From NCBI RefSeq assembly GCF_023898865.1, contig NZ_JAGSOV010000067.1, positions 1-64,000 of the forward strand: a stretch of DNA of 64,000 nt, written 5' to 3'. The number at the start of each line of letters is the position of its first letter. The first letter of the stretch is position 1. Shown here in pieces: positions 45,859 to 54,121 of this stretch. The stretch comes from Pseudonocardia humida (GTDB taxonomy: Bacteria > Actinomycetota > Actinomycetes > Mycobacteriales > Pseudonocardiaceae). Below the pieces are notes generated by a model. The model was not told the DNA's origin. It searched no databases and saw only the letters and a list, made by a program, of their open reading frames with translations. The translations under genes and the position numbers were made by a program.

Positions 45859-46803
45859 GTGACCGCGACGCTCGACGAGCAGGACCTGCAGCAGGGCTTC
45901 GAGGACGTCATCGCGGCCGACCAGCGCATCGAGCCGCGCGACTGGATGCCCGAGGCCTACCGGAAGACGCTGGTGCGCCAGATCGCCCAGCACGCCCACT
46001 CCGAGATCATCGGCATGCAGCCGGAGGGGAACTGGATCCTGCGCGCGCCCAGCCTGCGCCGCAAGGCGATCCTGCTGGCCAAGGTCCAGGACGAGGCCGG
46101 GCACGGCATGTACCTCTACGCCGCGGCGGAGACACTCGGCGTCGATCGCGAGGAGCTCACCGAGAAGCTGATCAGCGGCCGGCAGAAGTACTCGTCGATC
46201 TTCAACTACCCGACGCTGTCCTACGCCGACGTCGGCGTCATCGGCTGGCTGGTCGACGGCGCGGCGATCTGCAACCAGGTGCCGCTGTGCCGCTGCTCCT
46301 ACGGCCCCTACGCCCGGGCGATGATCCGCATCTGCAAGGAGGAGTCGTTCCACCAGCGGCAGGGCTACGAGCTGCTGCTGGCCATGGTCAACGGCACCGA
46401 CGCGCAGCGGGAGATGGTCCAGGAGTCGACGAACCGGTTCTGGTGGCCGTCGCTGATGATGTTCGGCCCGCCCGACGCCGACTCGCCCAACACCTCCCAG
46501 TCGATGGGCTGGGGCATCAAGCGCCACACCAACGACGAGCTGCGCCAGCGGTTCGTGGACATGACCGTGCCGCAGGCCGAGGCGCTCGGCATCACGCTGC
46601 CCGACCCGGACCTGCGGTGGAACGCCGAGCGCGGCCACTACGACTTCTCCGAGCCCGACTGGTCCGAGCTCAAGGCCGTGATCTCCGGATCGGGCCCGTG
46701 CAACGCGCAGCGGCTGGCCCACCGCCGCCGGGCCCACGAGGACGGCGCCTGGGTCCGCGACGCCGCCGCGGCGTACGCGGCCAAGCACGGGGGTTCCCGA
46801 TGA
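45859..46803 (+). CDS. paaA: Phenylacetyl-CoA epoxidase subunit PaaA
   Basis: PaaA is the di-iron catalytic subunit that epoxidises the ring of phenylacetyl-CoA. The 314-residue protein has the carboxylate/His iron ligands in Q-D-E-A-G-H-G and E-S-F-H-Q-R-Q-G, and the H-S-E-I-I-G-M-Q-P-E-G-N-W substrate segment. GTG 45859 has AGGAGG eight bases ahead. Its TGA overlaps the ATG of a MIRU-like element (ATGA), which leads into paaB. Confidence 0.97.
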   Translation: MTATLDEQDLQQGFEDVIAADQRIEPRDWMPEAYRKTLVRQIAQHAHSEIIGMQPEGNWILRAPSLRRKAILLAKVQDEAGHGMYLYAAAETLGVDREELTEKLISGRQKYSSIFNYPTLSYADVGVIGWLVDGAAICNQVPLCRCSYGPYARAMIRICKEESFHQRQGYELLLAMVNGTDAQREMVQESTNRFWWPSLMMFGPPDADSPNTSQSMGWGIKRHTNDELRQRFVDMTVPQAEALGITLPDPDLRWNAERGHYDFSEPDWSELKAVISGSGPCNAQRLAHRRRAHEDGAWVRDAAAAYAAKHGGSR

Positions 46804-46877
46804 GCGAGCTTGCGAGCGAATCATCGACACAGCGCCTGCGCGCAGCGCTGACCGAGTGCAGCGAGGGAAGGCGATGA
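46800..46877 (+). repeat. MIRU-like intercistronic element between paaA and paaB
   Basis: The 78-bp element starts with ATGA on the paaA stop and ends with ATGA on the paaB start. It is itself an open frame of 25 codons (M-S-E-L-A-S-E-S-S-T-Q-R-L). This is the architecture of mycobacterial interspersed repetitive units (about 77-100 bp, small ORF overlapping both neighbours). Its GAGCGAGC-rich start and ATGAGCGA beginning also resemble MIRU sequence. paaA and paaB are normally a few bases apart, so this looks like an insertion that preserves translational coupling. Confidence 0.65.
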
Positions 46878-47230
46878 GCGACTACACGGCCGAGGGCGGC
46901 CACGGCGCGGTCCCCACCGAGGGCGTGCCCACCGGCTCGGGCACCACCAAGGGCAGCTGGCCGCTGTACGAGGTGTTCGTGCGCGGCAAGCGCGGGCTCA
47001 ACCACGTGCACGTCGGCTCGATCCACGCCGCGGACGCCGAGATGGCCCTGCACAACGCCCGCGACCTCTACACCCGCCGCAACGAGGGCGTCTCGATCTG
47101 GGTGGTCAGGGCCGAGGACATCACCGCGTCCAGCCCGGCGGAGAAGGACCCGTTCTTCGCCCCGGCCGGCGACAAGGTCTACCGGCACCCGACCTTCTAC
47201 GCGATCCCGGAGGAGGTGCCGCACCTGTGA
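46874..47230 (+). CDS. paaB: Phenylacetyl-CoA epoxidase subunit PaaB
   Basis: PaaB bridges the PaaAC subcomplexes in the epoxidase. The 118-residue protein has the W-P-L-Y-E-V-F-V-R-G-K-R-G-L-N-H-V-H-V-G-S-I-H-A core typical of the family, after a 30-residue Gly/Thr-rich N-terminus. ATG 46874 has GAGGGAAGG ahead, inside the MIRU-like element. Its stop overlaps the paaC GTG. Confidence 0.95.
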   Translation: MSDYTAEGGHGAVPTEGVPTGSGTTKGSWPLYEVFVRGKRGLNHVHVGSIHAADAEMALHNARDLYTRRNEGVSIWVVRAEDITASSPAEKDPFFAPAGDKVYRHPTFYAIPEEVPHL

Positions 47231-48147
47231 GTGGACACGCCACCCAAGGGGATCACGACGCCACCAACGCCTACCGGTCGCTGGCCGACTCGATCTCCCA
47301 CGACGACCCGGGCTGGGCGTTCGGCACCGGCGTCGAGGACGTCCAGGCCGAGATCACCTCCCCGGTGCCCGACGGCGTCGACCCCGCCGAGCTGGCCGAG
47401 TACTGCCTGATGCTGGGCGACGACGCGCTGATCTGCTCCCAGCGGCTGGCCGAGTGGGTCAGCAACGCCCCCGAGCTGGAGGAGGAGGTCGCGCTGGCCA
47501 ACATCGCGCTCGACCTGCTCGGCCAGGCCCGGGTGCTGCTCGCCCGCGCCGGGCACGTCGAGGGCGCGGGCCGCGACGAGGACGCGCTGGCCTACCTGCG
47601 CCCCGAGCCGGGGTTCCGCAACGTCGCGCTGGCCGAGCTGCCCGACGGGCTCGACTTCGGGCGGGCGATCGCCCGGCTGCTGGTGTTCTCCGCCTGGCGG
47701 CTGGCGCTGCTGAACCGGCTGCTCGACTCGCGCGACCCGGTGGTCGCCGCGGTCGCCGCCAAGGGCGTCAAGGAGCTGGCCTACCACCGCGACTACGCCG
47801 CGCGCTGGACGCTGCGCCTCGGCGACGGCACCGCGGAGTCGCACCGGCGGGTGCAGGCCGCGCTGGACGCGGTGTGGCCGCACGTCGGCGAGCTGTTCCG
47901 CACCTCCGACGTCGAGCGCGCGCTGGTCGAGGCCGGGGTGGCGGTCGACCCGGCCGAGCTGCGCGGCGAGGTGGACGAGGTGCTCGACGAGGTGCTCGCC
48001 CGGGCCACGCTGACCCGCCCGACGGCGCCGCCCGCGGGCACGATCGGCGGCCGCGGCGGGCGCGAGGGCCTGCACACCGAGCACCTCGGGCACGTGCTGG
48101 CCGAGCTGCAGAGCCTGGCCCGCCAGCACCCGGGGGCGACGTGGTGA
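47227..48147 (+). CDS. paaC: Phenylacetyl-CoA epoxidase subunit PaaC
   Basis: PaaC is the structural ferritin-like partner of PaaA. The 306-residue helical protein has the L-G-D-D-A-L-I-x-S-Q-R-L-x-E-W motif, A-N-I-A-L-D-L-L-G-Q-A-R and the K-E-L-A-Y-H-x-D-Y-A helix; the metal ligands are degenerate as expected. The C-terminus holds the conserved G-x-x-G-x-H-T-E-x-L-G. The N-terminus is longer than in E. coli. GTGA overlaps at both ends. Confidence 0.95.
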   Translation: MSGHATQGDHDATNAYRSLADSISHDDPGWAFGTGVEDVQAEITSPVPDGVDPAELAEYCLMLGDDALICSQRLAEWVSNAPELEEEVALANIALDLLGQARVLLARAGHVEGAGRDEDALAYLRPEPGFRNVALAELPDGLDFGRAIARLLVFSAWRLALLNRLLDSRDPVVAAVAAKGVKELAYHRDYAARWTLRLGDGTAESHRRVQAALDAVWPHVGELFRTSDVERALVEAGVAVDPAELRGEVDEVLDEVLARATLTRPTAPPAGTIGGRGGREGLHTEHLGHVLAELQSLARQHPGATW

Positions 48148-48665
48148 CCGGGGTGACCGGGCCGGTGGGCGGCGCGCTCGCCGCCCGCGAGGTCGTGGCC
48201 ACGGTCGTCGACCCGGAGATGCCCATGCTCACCCTGGACGACCTCGGCGTCGTGCGGTCGGTGGACGTCGAGGGCGGGGCGGTCACCGTCACCATCACCC
48301 CCACCTACTCCGGCTGCCCGGCCATCGAGGCCATGCGCGACGACATCCGCGCCCGGCTGAGCGAGGCCGGCTACCCGCGCGTCGAGGTCCGCACGGTGCT
48401 CTCCCCGGCGTGGAGCACCGACTGGATCTCCGCGACCGGCCTGCGCAAGCTCGCCGAGCACGGCATCGCGCCGCCCGACCGGGTCGGGCCGCGCCCCACC
48501 GGCCCCGTGCCGCTCACGCTGACCGCGCCGAGCACCGTCGTGCGCTGCCCGCGCTGCGGCTCACCGGCGACCGAGGAGCTGTCCCGCTTCGGCCCCACCG
48601 CGTGCACCGCGCTGCGCCGCTGCACGGCCTGCCGCGAGCCGTTCGAGCACGTCAAGGGGATCTGA
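48144..48665 (+). CDS. paaD: Phenylacetate degradation protein PaaD
   Basis: The 173-residue protein belongs to the MIP18/SufT-like group, with V-V-D-P-E-M-P-x-L-T-L-D-D-L-G-V and T-P-T-Y-S-G-C-P-A, and the C-terminal zinc-ribbon-like C-P-R-C and C-T-A-C pairs specific to PaaD. It is thought to help Fe-S or di-iron maturation of the epoxidase. GTG 48144 overlaps the paaC stop and its TGA overlaps the paaE ATG. Confidence 0.94.
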   Translation: MTGVTGPVGGALAAREVVATVVDPEMPMLTLDDLGVVRSVDVEGGAVTVTITPTYSGCPAIEAMRDDIRARLSEAGYPRVEVRTVLSPAWSTDWISATGLRKLAEHGIAPPDRVGPRPTGPVPLTLTAPSTVVRCPRCGSPATEELSRFGPTACTALRRCTACREPFEHVKGI

Positions 48666-49756
48666 TGTCGGCTCCCGCGACCGAGCTGGTCACCCGGGCC
48701 CGCACCGGCTTCCACCGGCTGCGCGTCGCCGACGTCGAGCGGCTCTGCGACGACGCCGTGGCGGTCACCTTCGACGTGCCCGACGAGCTGGCCGAGACCT
48801 TCGCCTTCGGCCCCGGCCAGTACCTCACGCTGCGCCTGGACCACGACGGCGTCGAGGAACGCCGGTCGTACTCGATCTGCGCCCCGGCCGGCGCGCCGCC
48901 GCGGATCGGGGTGCGCCGGGTCGACACCGGGCTGTTCTCCGAGTGGCTGGTCGACCGGCTGGAGGCCGGCGACGAGGTGGAGGTGGCGCCGCCCGCGGGC
49001 TCGTTCACCCCGCAGATCGCCCCGGGCAGCCACCACGGCCTGGTCGCCGCGGGCTCGGGGATCACGCCGGTGCTGTCGATCGCCGCGTCCGTGCTCGCCG
49101 CGCACCCGGACACCCGGGTCACCCTGCTCTACGGCAACCGGCGCACCGACACGGTGATGTTCACCGAGGAGCTGGCGGACCTCAAGAACGCGCACGGCCC
49201 GCGGCTGCACCTGCTGCACGTGCTGTCCCGCGAGCCGATGGAGGCCGAGATCTTCTCCGGCCGCCTCGACGCCGACAAGCTGCGCACCCTGCTGGGCGCG
49301 CTCGTCGACGTCGGCGACGTCGACCACTGGTGGCTGTGCGGCCCGCTGGGCATGACCGAGGCCGCCGTCGAGGTGCTGACCGGGTTCGGCGTCGACCGCA
49401 AGCGGGTGCACCGGGAGCTGTTCTACGTCGACGAACCGCCCCCGGAGCTGGTCCGCCCCGACGAGGTCGTCGAGGGGGAGACCAGCGAGGTCACCGTCGT
49501 GCTCAACGGCCGCTCGACGACCCTCACCCTGCCCCGCGCCGAGAGCGTGCTCGACGCCGCCCAGAAGGTGCGCGGTGACCTGCCCTTCGCCTGCAAGGGC
49601 GGGGTCTGCGGCACCTGCCGGGCCAAGGTCACCGACGGTGAGGTGACCATGCGGCGCAACTTCGCGCTGGAGGACGACGAGGTCGCCGCCGGGTTCGTGC
49701 TCACCTGCCAGACCCGGCCCGAGTCGGCCGCGGTGACGGTGGACTTCGACTCCTGA
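48665..49756 (+). CDS. paaE: Phenylacetyl-CoA epoxidase reductase PaaE
   Basis: PaaE passes electrons from NADPH to PaaA. The 363-residue protein has an FAD domain (R-S-Y-S-I-C near 69), the NAD(P)-binding G-S-G-I-T-P segment and a C-terminal plant-type 2Fe-2S domain with C-K-G-G-V-C-G-T-C and a later C in L-T-C-Q. Order and length match the family. It ends the paaABCDE operon; the ammonia-lyase gene follows after 13 bp and may be read through. Confidence 0.96.
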   Translation: MSAPATELVTRARTGFHRLRVADVERLCDDAVAVTFDVPDELAETFAFGPGQYLTLRLDHDGVEERRSYSICAPAGAPPRIGVRRVDTGLFSEWLVDRLEAGDEVEVAPPAGSFTPQIAPGSHHGLVAAGSGITPVLSIAASVLAAHPDTRVTLLYGNRRTDTVMFTEELADLKNAHGPRLHLLHVLSREPMEAEIFSGRLDADKLRTLLGALVDVGDVDHWWLCGPLGMTEAAVEVLTGFGVDRKRVHRELFYVDEPPPELVRPDEVVEGETSEVTVVLNGRSTTLTLPRAESVLDAAQKVRGDLPFACKGGVCGTCRAKVTDGEVTMRRNFALEDDEVAAGFVLTCQTRPESAAVTVDFDS

Positions 49757-49769
49757 CAGGCTGCCGGGC

Positions 49770-50855
49770 ATGGCCCCGTCGGACCTCCTGCACGCCCACC
49801 CGGCCGCCCGCTTCTGGCGCTGCCCCCCGGCGCCGTCGGAGGTGCGCGCCTTCCACGCCGGGCTGCCCGGCTACGCGCCGACCCCGCTGACCGAGATCGC
49901 GGCGCTGGCCGTCGAGCTCGGGGTCGGACGGGTGTTCGTCAAGGACGAGTCGGCCCGCCTCGGCCTGCCCGCCTTCAAGGTCCTGGGCGCCTCCTGGGCC
50001 GTCGACCGGATCCTCGCCGGGCGCCCGGACGGCGAGCCGGTGCGCCTGGTCGCCGCCACCGACGGCAACCACGGCCGCGCCGTCGCCCGCACGGCCCGGC
50101 TGCGCGGGCAGCGGGCCCACGTCGTCGTGCCCGACTGGGTGCACCCCGTGGCGGTGGCCGCCATCGCCGACGAGGGCGCCGAGGTCACCGAGTCGACCGG
50201 CGACTACGACGCCGCCGTGCGCCGCGCCGCGCAGCTGGCCACCGAGCCGGGGTCGGTGCTGGTCCAGGACACCGCCTGGCCCGGCTACGAGCAGATCCCC
50301 GGCTGGGTCGTGGAGGGTTACTCGACGCTGTTCGGCGAGGTCGACGAGCAGCTGGCCGCGGCCGGGGCGGCGCCTGCCGGGCTGGTCGTCGTGCCGGTCG
50401 GGGTGGGGTCGCTGGCCCAGGCCGCCGTGGCGCACCAGCGCTCCGGCGGGGGAGCGGCGGTGCTCGGGGTGGAGCCCACCACCGCGGCGTGCCTGCTCGC
50501 GGCGCTGGCGGCCGGGCACCCGGTGACCGTGGCGACCACCACCACGATCATGGCCGGGCTCAACTGTCCCACGGTGTCCGAGCTGGCCTGGCCGGTCCTG
50601 CGCGACGGGCTCGACGCCGCCGTCGCGGTGACCGACGACGAGACCGGCGCCGCGGCCGCCGACCTGCACGACCTGGGCGTGCCCGCCGGGCCGTGCGGGG
50701 CGGCGTCGCTGGCCGGGGCCCGCTCCGCGCTGGCCGCGCACCCGCGGCGCCGGGACGCCCTCGCCGAGGTCGGTGTCGACGACGGGGCCACCGTCGTGCT
50801 GCTGAGCACCGAGGGCTCCGCGGCCAACCCGGTGCTGGTGTCCGGCCCGTCCTGA
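49770..50855 (+). CDS. PLP-dependent diaminopropionate ammonia-lyase-like enzyme
   Basis: The 361-residue fold II PLP protein has the cofactor lysine in L-P-A-F-K-V-L-G-A-S-W-A (about residue 70), the T-D-G-N-H-G-R-A-V-A motif and the glycine-rich V-P-V-G-V-G-S-L-A-Q. These are the diaminopropionate ammonia-lyase (DpaL/YgeX) variants of the threonine dehydratase motifs. It is slightly shorter than E. coli DpaL. It removes ammonia from a beta-amino or related amino acid; the substrate is inferred only. It follows paaE by 13 bp but has no clear link to phenylacetate. Confidence 0.8.
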   Translation: MAPSDLLHAHPAARFWRCPPAPSEVRAFHAGLPGYAPTPLTEIAALAVELGVGRVFVKDESARLGLPAFKVLGASWAVDRILAGRPDGEPVRLVAATDGNHGRAVARTARLRGQRAHVVVPDWVHPVAVAAIADEGAEVTESTGDYDAAVRRAAQLATEPGSVLVQDTAWPGYEQIPGWVVEGYSTLFGEVDEQLAAAGAAPAGLVVVPVGVGSLAQAAVAHQRSGGGAAVLGVEPTTAACLLAALAAGHPVTVATTTTIMAGLNCPTVSELAWPVLRDGLDAAVAVTDDETGAAAADLHDLGVPAGPCGAASLAGARSALAAHPRRRDALAEVGVDDGATVVLLSTEGSAANPVLVSGPS

Positions 50856-50859
50856 CCGG

Positions 50860-50950
50860 TCCCCGCCCAGGTCGACGACGCTCGCGGGCTTCCAGCCCAG
50901 GTCGGCGAGCAGGCCGCGGACGGTCCGCTTGGCCTGTCCGCCGGACGACC
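50860..50950 (-). pseudogene. Remnant of an F420-dependent/NADP oxidoreductase
   Basis: On the minus strand A-K-R-T-V-R-G-L-L-A-D-L-G-W-K-P-A-S-V-V-D-L-G-G matches the C-terminal part of small Rossmann F420-dependent NADP reductases (typically G-W-x-P-x-x-x-V-D-L-G-D/G). The piece is about 30 residues long, lacks both the N-terminal fold and the usual E-M-Y-L-P-L-W-L ending, and lies between convergent genes. It is a gene fossil. Confidence 0.45.
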
Positions 50951-51027
50951 CCCGGCGACGTCGAACCCGCGCGGGCAGCCACAGGCGCCGCCTGTGGCCG
51001 GCGTCGACCGGGCCGCCCCGACGGGCC

Positions 51028-51831
51028 TCAGCAGCCGGGGACGCGGCGGTAGACCACCAGGTGGTGCTCCTCGGAGGCGGGCACCTCGAGGGCCTCGTAG
51101 CCCAGGTGCACCTCGCCGCGCTCCGGGTGCGCCCACAGCTCGCGGCCCGACCAGCGCGGCACGCGGGTCGCCGCGGCGAAGCGGGCGGCGAAGCCCGTGC
51201 CCGGGGTGAGCGCCAGCTCCGCGGCCAGGCAGGCCGCCCGCGCGTCGCCCAGGTCGGCGGCGGCCCGCAGCCGCACCGCCCACTCGTCGGCGACGGCGTC
51301 CCAGCGAGGGAACGCGGCGCGGGCCCGCGGATCGGTGAGCACGTAGCGGGCGATGCAGTCGGCGTCGAGCAGGCCGAGCGGTCCGGCCAGCTCGCGGAAG
51401 CCCCCGGTGCAGGCCAGCACCGTGCCGACCCGGTCGATGAGCAGGGCGGGGTCGGGGTCGAGCCGGTCGAGCAGCGCCCGCAGCCCCGGGCGCACCGGCC
51501 GGGCCGGGCCCACCGCGCAGGCGCCACCGCCGTCGACCGCCTTGACCAGCCGGATCAGGTGCACGTGCTCGTCCTCGCCCAGCCGCAGCGCGGCGGCCAG
51601 CGCCGCGAGCACCTGCGGCGAGGGCCTGCGGTCGCGGCCGCGCTCCAGCCGCGTCAGGTACTCGACGCTGACCCCGGCCAGCTCGGCCAGCTCCCCGCGG
51701 CGCAACCCCGGCGTGCGCCGGCGCGGTCCGGCGGGCAGCCCGGCCGCGGCGGGGGTCGTCGCCTCGCGGCGGGCGCGCAGGAAGGCGCCGAGGGCGTTCC
51801 CCGCGACGGGGTCGGTGGTGGGCGCGGTCAC
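51028..51831 (-). CDS. XRE-family regulator with MmyB-like ligand domain
   Basis: The 267-residue protein has an N-terminal helix-turn-helix (G-L-R-R-G-E-L-A-E-L-A-G-V-S-V-E-Y-L-T-R-L-E-R-G-R, about residues 42-67) and the MmyB-like C-terminal domain that binds fatty-acid-like ligands in known cases. R-P-S-P-Q-V-L-A-A-L-A-A-A-L and the W-x-P-H/P-x-x-G tail fit the family. Divergent from an aldo-keto reductase; in many actinomycetes this type of regulator controls such a neighbour oxidoreductase. An inverted repeat lies between them. Confidence 0.88.
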   Translation of the reverse strand: MTAPTTDPVAGNALGAFLRARREATTPAAAGLPAGPRRRTPGLRRGELAELAGVSVEYLTRLERGRDRRPSPQVLAALAAALRLGEDEHVHLIRLVKAVDGGGACAVGPARPVRPGLRALLDRLDPDPALLIDRVGTVLACTGGFRELAGPLGLLDADCIARYVLTDPRARAAFPRWDAVADEWAVRLRAAADLGDARAACLAAELALTPGTGFAARFAAATRVPRWSGRELWAHPERGEVHLGYEALEVPASEEHHLVVYRRVPGC

Positions 51832-51850
51832 GGCCCCAGTCTAGGAAGGG

Positions 51851-51865
51851 GTCCCCACCGGGGAC
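51851..51865. promoter_or_regulatory. Inverted repeat between XRE regulator and aldo-keto reductase
   Basis: GTCCCC-ACC-GGGGAC is a perfect 6-bp inverted repeat in the 70-bp divergent gap; flanking AGGG and TCCCT extend it with one offset. Likely operator of the adjacent regulator. Confidence 0.6.
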
Positions 51866-51901
51866 TCCCTCCGCGGCCGCCCGCCCGGCACTGTCGGGCA
51901 C

Positions 51902-52876
51902 ATGACCATGCGCTACCGACTGCTCGGCCGGACCGGGCTGCGGGTCTCCGAGGTCTTCCTCGGGACGATGACGTTCGGCGGGCCCTCCACCGGGGCCGAG
52001 GAGGCCCGGCGGATCGTCGACGCCTACGCCGACGCGGGCGGCAACGTCGTCGACACCGCCTCGGCCTACGGCGACAGCGAGGCCCTGCTGGGCGAGGTGC
52101 TGACCCGCCGCGACCGGTTCGTGCTGGCCACCAAGTTCACCCTCAGCCGCGACCGGTCCGACCCGAACGGCGCAGGCGGCCACCGCAAGAACCTGCGGCT
52201 GTCGCTGGAGCGCAGCCTGCGCCGGCTGCGCACCGACCACGTCGACCTGCTGTGGGTGCACACCTGGGACCGGCACACCCCGATGGAGGAGACCCTGCGC
52301 GCCCTCGACGACGCCGTGCGCGCCGGCCAGGTCCTCTACGTCGGCATCTCCGACGCACCGGCCTGGGTGGTCTCCCGGGCGGACGCGCTCGCCGAGTGGC
52401 GCGCGTGGACGCCCTTCGCCGCCGTGCAGGTGCCCTACAACCTCGTCGACCGCGACGTCGAGCGCGAGGTGCTGCCGATGGCCGAGGCGCTCGGGCTCAG
52501 CGTGGCGGCCTTCGGGACACTCGGGCACGGCGTGCTGGCCGGCTCCACCGGCCGGGTGCCCCAGCCCACCGCGCGGCAGCGGGCGGCCGCCGCGGCCGTG
52601 CGCGCCGTCGCCGACGAGCTGGGCACCACCCCGACGGGCGTCGCCATCGCCTGGACGCGGGCCCGGTCGGCGGCGGTGCACCCGCTCGTCGGGGTGCGCA
52701 CCGCCGACCAGGTCGCCGACGTCGTCGCCGCGGCCGACCTGGTGCTGCCCGACGAGCTGCGCGCCCGGTTGGAGGCGGCCGCGCCGTTCGAGCCCGGGCC
52801 GCTGGCCGACTTCATGGCCGAGTCGGCGGCCAGCCCGTTCGTCTTCGGCGACGCCGAGGTGCTCGGGCGCCGCTGA
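51902..52876 (+). CDS. Aldo/keto reductase
   Basis: The 324-residue TIM-barrel protein has F-L-G-T-M-T-F-G-G, catalytic D and Y in V-D-T-A-S-A-Y-G-D-S-E, K in A-T-K-F, H in L-W-V-H-T-W-D, and the NADPH-binding V-G-V-R-T-A-D-Q-V. These are the aldo/keto reductase tetrad residues (D, Y, K, H). Substrate unknown. Start ATG 51902, with ATG two codons on. It is divergent from the XRE regulator. It ends seven bases from the convergent acyl-CoA dehydrogenase. Confidence 0.93.
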   Translation: MTMRYRLLGRTGLRVSEVFLGTMTFGGPSTGAEEARRIVDAYADAGGNVVDTASAYGDSEALLGEVLTRRDRFVLATKFTLSRDRSDPNGAGGHRKNLRLSLERSLRRLRTDHVDLLWVHTWDRHTPMEETLRALDDAVRAGQVLYVGISDAPAWVVSRADALAEWRAWTPFAAVQVPYNLVDRDVEREVLPMAEALGLSVAAFGTLGHGVLAGSTGRVPQPTARQRAAAAAVRAVADELGTTPTGVAIAWTRARSAAVHPLVGVRTADQVADVVAAADLVLPDELRARLEAAAPFEPGPLADFMAESAASPFVFGDAEVLGRR

Positions 52877-52882
52877 GCGGGC

Positions 52883-54049
52883 TCAGCCGTCCACGGTCGC
52901 CAGCTCCCGCCGCCCGAGCAGCACCAGCGTGTCCTCGGGGTTCAGCGGGTGGAACGGCCCGCCGCGCACGTCGCGGTAGGCGCGCTCCAGGGGCGAGGTG
53001 CGGTAGAACGCCCGGCCGCCGGCGACCTCCAGGGCCGTGTCGACGACCGCTCGCGCCTCCAGCACGGCGTGCCGCTTGGCGGTCATCAGGGTGGCGAGCG
53101 TGGTCTCGTCGACGGCCAGGTGGTCGCCCGCCTCGTCGACCGCGGCCAGCAGCGCCCACCGGGCCACCCGCAGCCGGGCGGTCATCTCGCCGACCCGGCG
53201 CAGCGTCGCGGGCTCGGCGGAGCCCGCCTTGAGCCGCAGCACCTCGTCGCAGGCGCCGCGGGCGACGCCGAGGTAGGCCGCGGCGGCGACCGGCGCGAAG
53301 TGCACGGCCGCGGCCAGCAGCGGGCCGGCCAGCACCCCGTACGGGCGCCTGCCCATGATCTTCTCGGCGGGCACGAAGACGCCGTCGAGCACGACGTCCT
53401 GGCTCGCGGTGCCGCGCATCCCGAGGGTGTCCCAGGTCTGCTCGATCCGCACGCCCGGTGCGCTGAACGGCACCCCGGCGTGCAGCACGACGGCGTCGGG
53501 GCCCGGTTCGCCCAGCACCGCGGAGGTGGACAGCACCCCGGCGACCGGGGCCTGGGTGCAGAAGCCCTTGCGGCCGTCGAACCGGTAGCCGCCCTCGACC
53601 TCGGTGGCGGTCGTGGTCGGGCACACCCAGTCCGAGCCGCCGCTGGTCGCCATCACCAGGCCCTCCCGCGCCACTCGGCCCAGCACCGCCCCGGCGTCGG
53701 CGGCGCCGTTGCGCAACCGCCAGCGCTGCACCAGCGTCAGGTACTGGTGCATGGCCGCGGCCAGCGCGGCGGCCCCGGAGTGCCGGCCCAGCTCCAGCTC
53801 GGCCAGCACGACCTGGCGCAGGGTCGCGCCCAGCCCGCCGAGCTCGGTCGGGACGGCCAGCCGGAGGTAGCCGAGGTCGGCCATGGCGGCGTAGGCCTCG
53901 GTCACGAAGGTGGCCTCGCGGTCGTGGTCGGCCTCGAAGGGCGCGGCCGCCCGGCCGACCTCGCCGGCGAGGGCCACGACCTCGGCGTCGGTGACGGCGG
54001 GTATCACGGGGGTCCCCGGAACGCTCGTGGGGTGGTCGGTGACGGTCAT
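52883..54049 (-). CDS. Acyl-CoA dehydrogenase-family protein
   Basis: The 388-residue protein has the ACAD layout: helical N-domain, G-G-L-G-A-T-L-R-Q-V, the FAD strand segment with S-G-G-S-D-W-V and F-C-T-Q-A-P-V, T-W-D-T-L-G-M-R-G-T-A-S-Q-D-V, and the C-terminal helical domain with V-A-G-G-R-A-F-Y-R-T-S-P-L-E-R. The W-x-x-x-G-M-R-G-T-x-S pattern and missing catalytic Glu point to the DszC/HpaH-like flavin-dependent monooxygenase or dehydrogenase subgroup. Divergent from the HxlR gene, so probably controlled by it. Confidence 0.85.
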   Translation of the reverse strand: MTVTDHPTSVPGTPVIPAVTDAEVVALAGEVGRAAAPFEADHDREATFVTEAYAAMADLGYLRLAVPTELGGLGATLRQVVLAELELGRHSGAAALAAAMHQYLTLVQRWRLRNGAADAGAVLGRVAREGLVMATSGGSDWVCPTTTATEVEGGYRFDGRKGFCTQAPVAGVLSTSAVLGEPGPDAVVLHAGVPFSAPGVRIEQTWDTLGMRGTASQDVVLDGVFVPAEKIMGRRPYGVLAGPLLAAAVHFAPVAAAAYLGVARGACDEVLRLKAGSAEPATLRRVGEMTARLRVARWALLAAVDEAGDHLAVDETTLATLMTAKRHAVLEARAVVDTALEVAGGRAFYRTSPLERAYRDVRGGPFHPLNPEDTLVLLGRRELATVDG

Positions 54050-54083
54050 GCTCGAACCGTGCGCCGATTCCGGTGGCGCGGAT

Positions 54084-54095
54084 AGTTCCCGAACT
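54084..54095. promoter_or_regulatory. Inverted repeat between the acyl-CoA dehydrogenase and HxlR genes
   Basis: AGTTC-CC-GAACT is a perfect inverted repeat in the 72-bp divergent gap, 26 bp upstream of the HxlR ATG. Probable HxlR operator. Confidence 0.6.
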
Positions 54096-54121
54096 GAACC
54101 ACCGGGGAGGACGATCCCACC

